The notes beneath the pieces are model-generated. The model ran no database searches, had not been told where the DNA came from, and saw only the letters and a program-made list of their open reading frames with translations. 64,000 nucleotides of DNA from Methylovirgula sp. 4M-Z18. Its GTDB lineage: Bacteria > Pseudomonadota > Alphaproteobacteria > Rhizobiales > Beijerinckiaceae. The stretch covers positions 4,440,874 to 4,504,873 of the forward strand of contig NZ_CP149574.1 of the NCBI RefSeq assembly GCF_037890675.1. Direction: 5' to 3'. Both the position numbers and the translations under genes were made by a program. Positions 62,190-64,000 of the stretch are shown here, piece after piece; position 1 is the first letter of the stretch, and each line of letters begins with the position of its first letter.

Positions 62190-62311
62190 AGCAATTTTGC
62201 GTTCTTTCAGAATCGCGAAATTATTCTACATCTTTGTTTTGTCGCATTTTCGCTACGCGGACCTTCGGTTCTTAACCGAAAAGTCGGGCAACTTTGCTGG
62301 AAAATGCTCTA
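62187..62311. repeat. 125 bp element with TAGAGCA inverted ends
   Basis: TAGAGCA at the left and TGCTCTA at the right bound an AT-rich core with a CTTCGG hairpin. The right end GCTGGAAAATGCTCTA is repeated at 33466-33489. This type is a common intergenic repeat in Rhizobiales. It sits in the 181 bp between the DUF302 gene and holA. Confidence 0.75.
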
Positions 62312-62370
62312 AGACGATATGGAGCCATGGAGGCTTTGATCGTTACGAAAACTGAAGGCGGCACGACGTC

Positions 62371-63396
62371 ATGACTGCCATCAAGAATGCCGATGCCGAT
62401 CGCTTTCTCGCTGATCCGCCGAAGGCGATCTTTGCCTTCCTGATTCACGGCAACGATCCGGGGCTCATCGCCGAGCGCGTTCAAGCGCTAACCAAAGCGA
62501 GCGTGGACGATGTCGCCGATCCATTTCAGCTCATTCGTCTCGACGGCGACGATGTCGCCGCAGATCCCTTGCGCCTTGTCGACGAAGCCAATACGATTCC
62601 GATGTTCGGCGGCCGCCGCGCCATTCTAGTTGACGCGGGATCGAAGAATTTTGCGCCGGCGCTCGAAATGCTGTTTGCCGCGCCACCCGTGGATTGCGCG
62701 ATCATTATCGGCGCCGGAGCGCTGAAAAAAGACGCGCCGCTGCGCAAGCTGCTTGAGAAGGAGAAAGCCGCGGCGGCGATCGAATGCTATCCCGACGATG
62801 CCGCCGCCGTGCAAAAACTCATCGACGCCGAACTTCACGCAGCTGGCCTGACGATTTCGCAAGACGCAAGACAAATGCTGGCGGATCTTCTCGGCGCGGA
62901 CCGGCTCACCACGCGCGCGGAACTGAGCAAGCTCGTCACTTATGCGCATGGGCAAAAGCAGATCGACGCACAGGACGTCGAGGCGATCGTCACGGACGCA
63001 TCAGCGCTGTCCGTCGACACAGCCATCGATGGCGCGTTCAGCGGCCAATACGGCTCGATCGACGAAACGGCGGCCCGGGTGTGGATGGAAGGCGGCGACC
63101 CCGGCGTTCTCATCGGCACGGCGCTGCGGCATGCAATCAGCCTGCATCGTGCAAGACTCGATATCGACGGCGGCAAGCCCTTGGAGGGCGCACTGATGTC
63201 CGCTATGCCGCGATTGTTCTGGAAACGCAAAGCGACCGTTCAGCGGCAATTGAACGGCTGGAGCGAAACGAAATTGGCGCGCGCCATCGCCATTCTCGCC
63301 GAAGCCGTCGGCCGCGCCCGGCGCGAGCCCCGTCTCGGCGAAGTGATTGCGGTGCGTGCACTTTGGGCCGTAGCGCTCGCGGCGAAAAGCCGCTGA
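62371..63396 (+). CDS. holA: DNA polymerase III subunit delta
   Basis: The 341-residue clamp-loader subunit has the delta layout: FAFLIHGNDPGLIAERVQAL, then a AAA+-like part with RAILVDAGSKNF, AIIIGAGALKKDAPLRKLLEKEKAAAAIECYP, and the C-terminal helical domain (LFWKRKATVQRQLNGWSETKLARAI). It opens the beta clamp with the other loader subunits. It is converging with parB, 39 bp apart, in the order usual for alphaproteobacteria. Confidence 0.95.
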   Translation: MTAIKNADADRFLADPPKAIFAFLIHGNDPGLIAERVQALTKASVDDVADPFQLIRLDGDDVAADPLRLVDEANTIPMFGGRRAILVDAGSKNFAPALEMLFAAPPVDCAIIIGAGALKKDAPLRKLLEKEKAAAAIECYPDDAAAVQKLIDAELHAAGLTISQDARQMLADLLGADRLTTRAELSKLVTYAHGQKQIDAQDVEAIVTDASALSVDTAIDGAFSGQYGSIDETAARVWMEGGDPGVLIGTALRHAISLHRARLDIDGGKPLEGALMSAMPRLFWKRKATVQRQLNGWSETKLARAIAILAEAVGRARREPRLGEVIAVRALWAVALAAKSR

Positions 63397-63435
63397 ATGG
63401 AATGGACCGCAGCCTTCCAGGCCGCGCTCCATTCG

Positions 63436-64000
63436 TTACCCGAACGCCTTCAGCCGGTGGCTCAATTCGTCGAGCTGTTCGAGGTTCTTATATTTGATCC
63501 GCAATTCGCCGCCGGGATCCTTATGGTCGACCGTCACGACGAAGCCCAGCACATCGGTCAAGGTGCGCTCCAGCGCGCGCGTGTCGGCATCTTTCTCGAT
63601 CGATGCCTTGCGCGGCGCCTTGGCCTTGGTCGTCGCATCTTCCAATTGCACTTGCGCGGCGCGCTCCGCATCGCGCACGCTCAAGCCCTGTTCGACAATG
63701 AGTTTCGCCAGCTTTTCGGGATCTGGAATGGCCAGCAGGGCGCGTGCGTGGCCCGCCGACAAATCGCCATCGCTCAACATGCGCCGCACAGATTCCGGCA
63801 AGCGCAACAGCCGCAGCGTGTTTGCCACATGGCTGCGACTCTTGCCGATCTTCTTCGACAGATCGTCTTGGGTGTAACTGAATTCGGCAATGAGATGCTG
63901 GTAGCCTTGCGCTTCTTCGAGCGCGTTCAAATCGGCGCGCTGCACGTTTTCGACAATCGCAAGTTCGAGCGATTCCTTGTCGGTCGCTTCAACCACCTGA
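63436..64000 (-). CDS. parB: Chromosome partitioning protein ParB (partial, N-terminus beyond window)
   Basis: About 188 C-terminal residues are seen, running off the right edge. The helix-turn-helix core is present (ENVQRADLNALEEAQGYQHLIAEFSYTQDDLSKKIGKSRSHVANTLRLLRLP), then the LSAGHARALLAI segment and a short dimerisation end (GGELRIKYKNLEQLDELSHRL). The CTP-binding N-terminal GxxRR part is outside. ParB binds parS sites near the origin and acts with ParA, which should lie just beyond the edge. Confidence 0.95.
   Translation of the reverse strand, partial: QVVEATDKESLELAIVENVQRADLNALEEAQGYQHLIAEFSYTQDDLSKKIGKSRSHVANTLRLLRLPESVRRMLSDGDLSAGHARALLAIPDPEKLAKLIVEQGLSVRDAERAAQVQLEDATTKAKAPRKASIEKDADTRALERTLTDVLGFVVTVDHKDPGGELRIKYKNLEQLDELSHRLKAFG

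Noticed and set aside
1-64000. CRISPR arrays, prophage or insertion sequences
   Set aside because: No array of regular direct repeats with spacers, no transposase, integrase or phage structural gene was seen.

Overview
The window is about 64 kb of GC-rich chromosome from an alphaproteobacterium, most probably of the order Hyphomicrobiales (Rhizobiales). The evidence is the leuS-lptE-holA-parB neighbourhood, a TsaE-sugar kinase fusion, homospermidine synthase, a SAM-II riboswitch in front of metZ, fabI-fabB-fabA, OpgG/OpgD-type glucan proteins and several intergenic repeat families usual in that order. The family cannot be fixed by eye; a Beijerinckiaceae-like soil bacterium is a guess. The parB gene at the right edge suggests that edge lies near the replication origin. 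No phage, transposase, integrase or CRISPR array was seen.

Layout. 0-11 kb: the end of one short-chain dehydrogenase and two more whose active sites look altered, msrB, a methyltransferase facing gloB, a phosphatase-ptsN-hpf block, a LysR regulator facing a YciI-like protein and an exported dehalogenase-like protein, then fabA-fabB-fabI. 11-24 kb: a WD40 protein with a histidine-rich zinc-type COG0523 GTPase, a periplasmic glucan protein, a gamma-glutamyltransferase-like enzyme, small membrane proteins, a PEP-mutase/isocitrate-lyase-like enzyme, a double GNAT acetyltransferase, RlpA, a sugar-acid dehydrogenase, a protease inhibitor, a hydroxyacid dehydrogenase and an acetoacetate-decarboxylase-like protein. 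24-29 kb: a polyamine block on the minus strand (decarboxylase, GNAT, homospermidine synthase, SPFH protein) behind a long structured leader. 30-42 kb: OpgG, an EamA exporter facing an Lrp regulator, a TetR-EmrA-EmrB efflux operon with a palindromic operator, TsaE-kinase, a small monooxygenase-like protein behind a perfect palindrome, a CGNR regulator, metZ with a SAM-II riboswitch and terminator, a tiny cysteine-repeat secreted peptide and dcd.

43.8-53.1 kb is the most interesting part. A TetR regulator faces an eight-gene set on the plus strand: amino-acid-type ABC permease, ATPase and binding protein, two polysaccharide-deacetylase-fold hydrolases, an MmgE/PrpD protein, an argininosuccinate-lyase-like C-N lyase and a LysR regulator. 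Several junctions overlap, which points to one operon. MmgE/PrpD plus an ArgH-like lyase recalls iminodisuccinate and EDDS breakdown, so the set may import a succinylated amino compound or similar, open an amide or ring, epimerise it and release fumarate plus an amine. The substrate is unknown.

53-64 kb: tRNA-Gly(CCC), an MFS transporter, a YggS-type PLP protein, a membrane diguanylate cyclase, a glutathione transferase, an unknown membrane protein, then leuS-lptE, a DUF302 gene with a repeat element, holA and part of parB.

At least five intergenic repeat families are present. The clearest is a roughly 115-119 bp triple-hairpin element in three copies.
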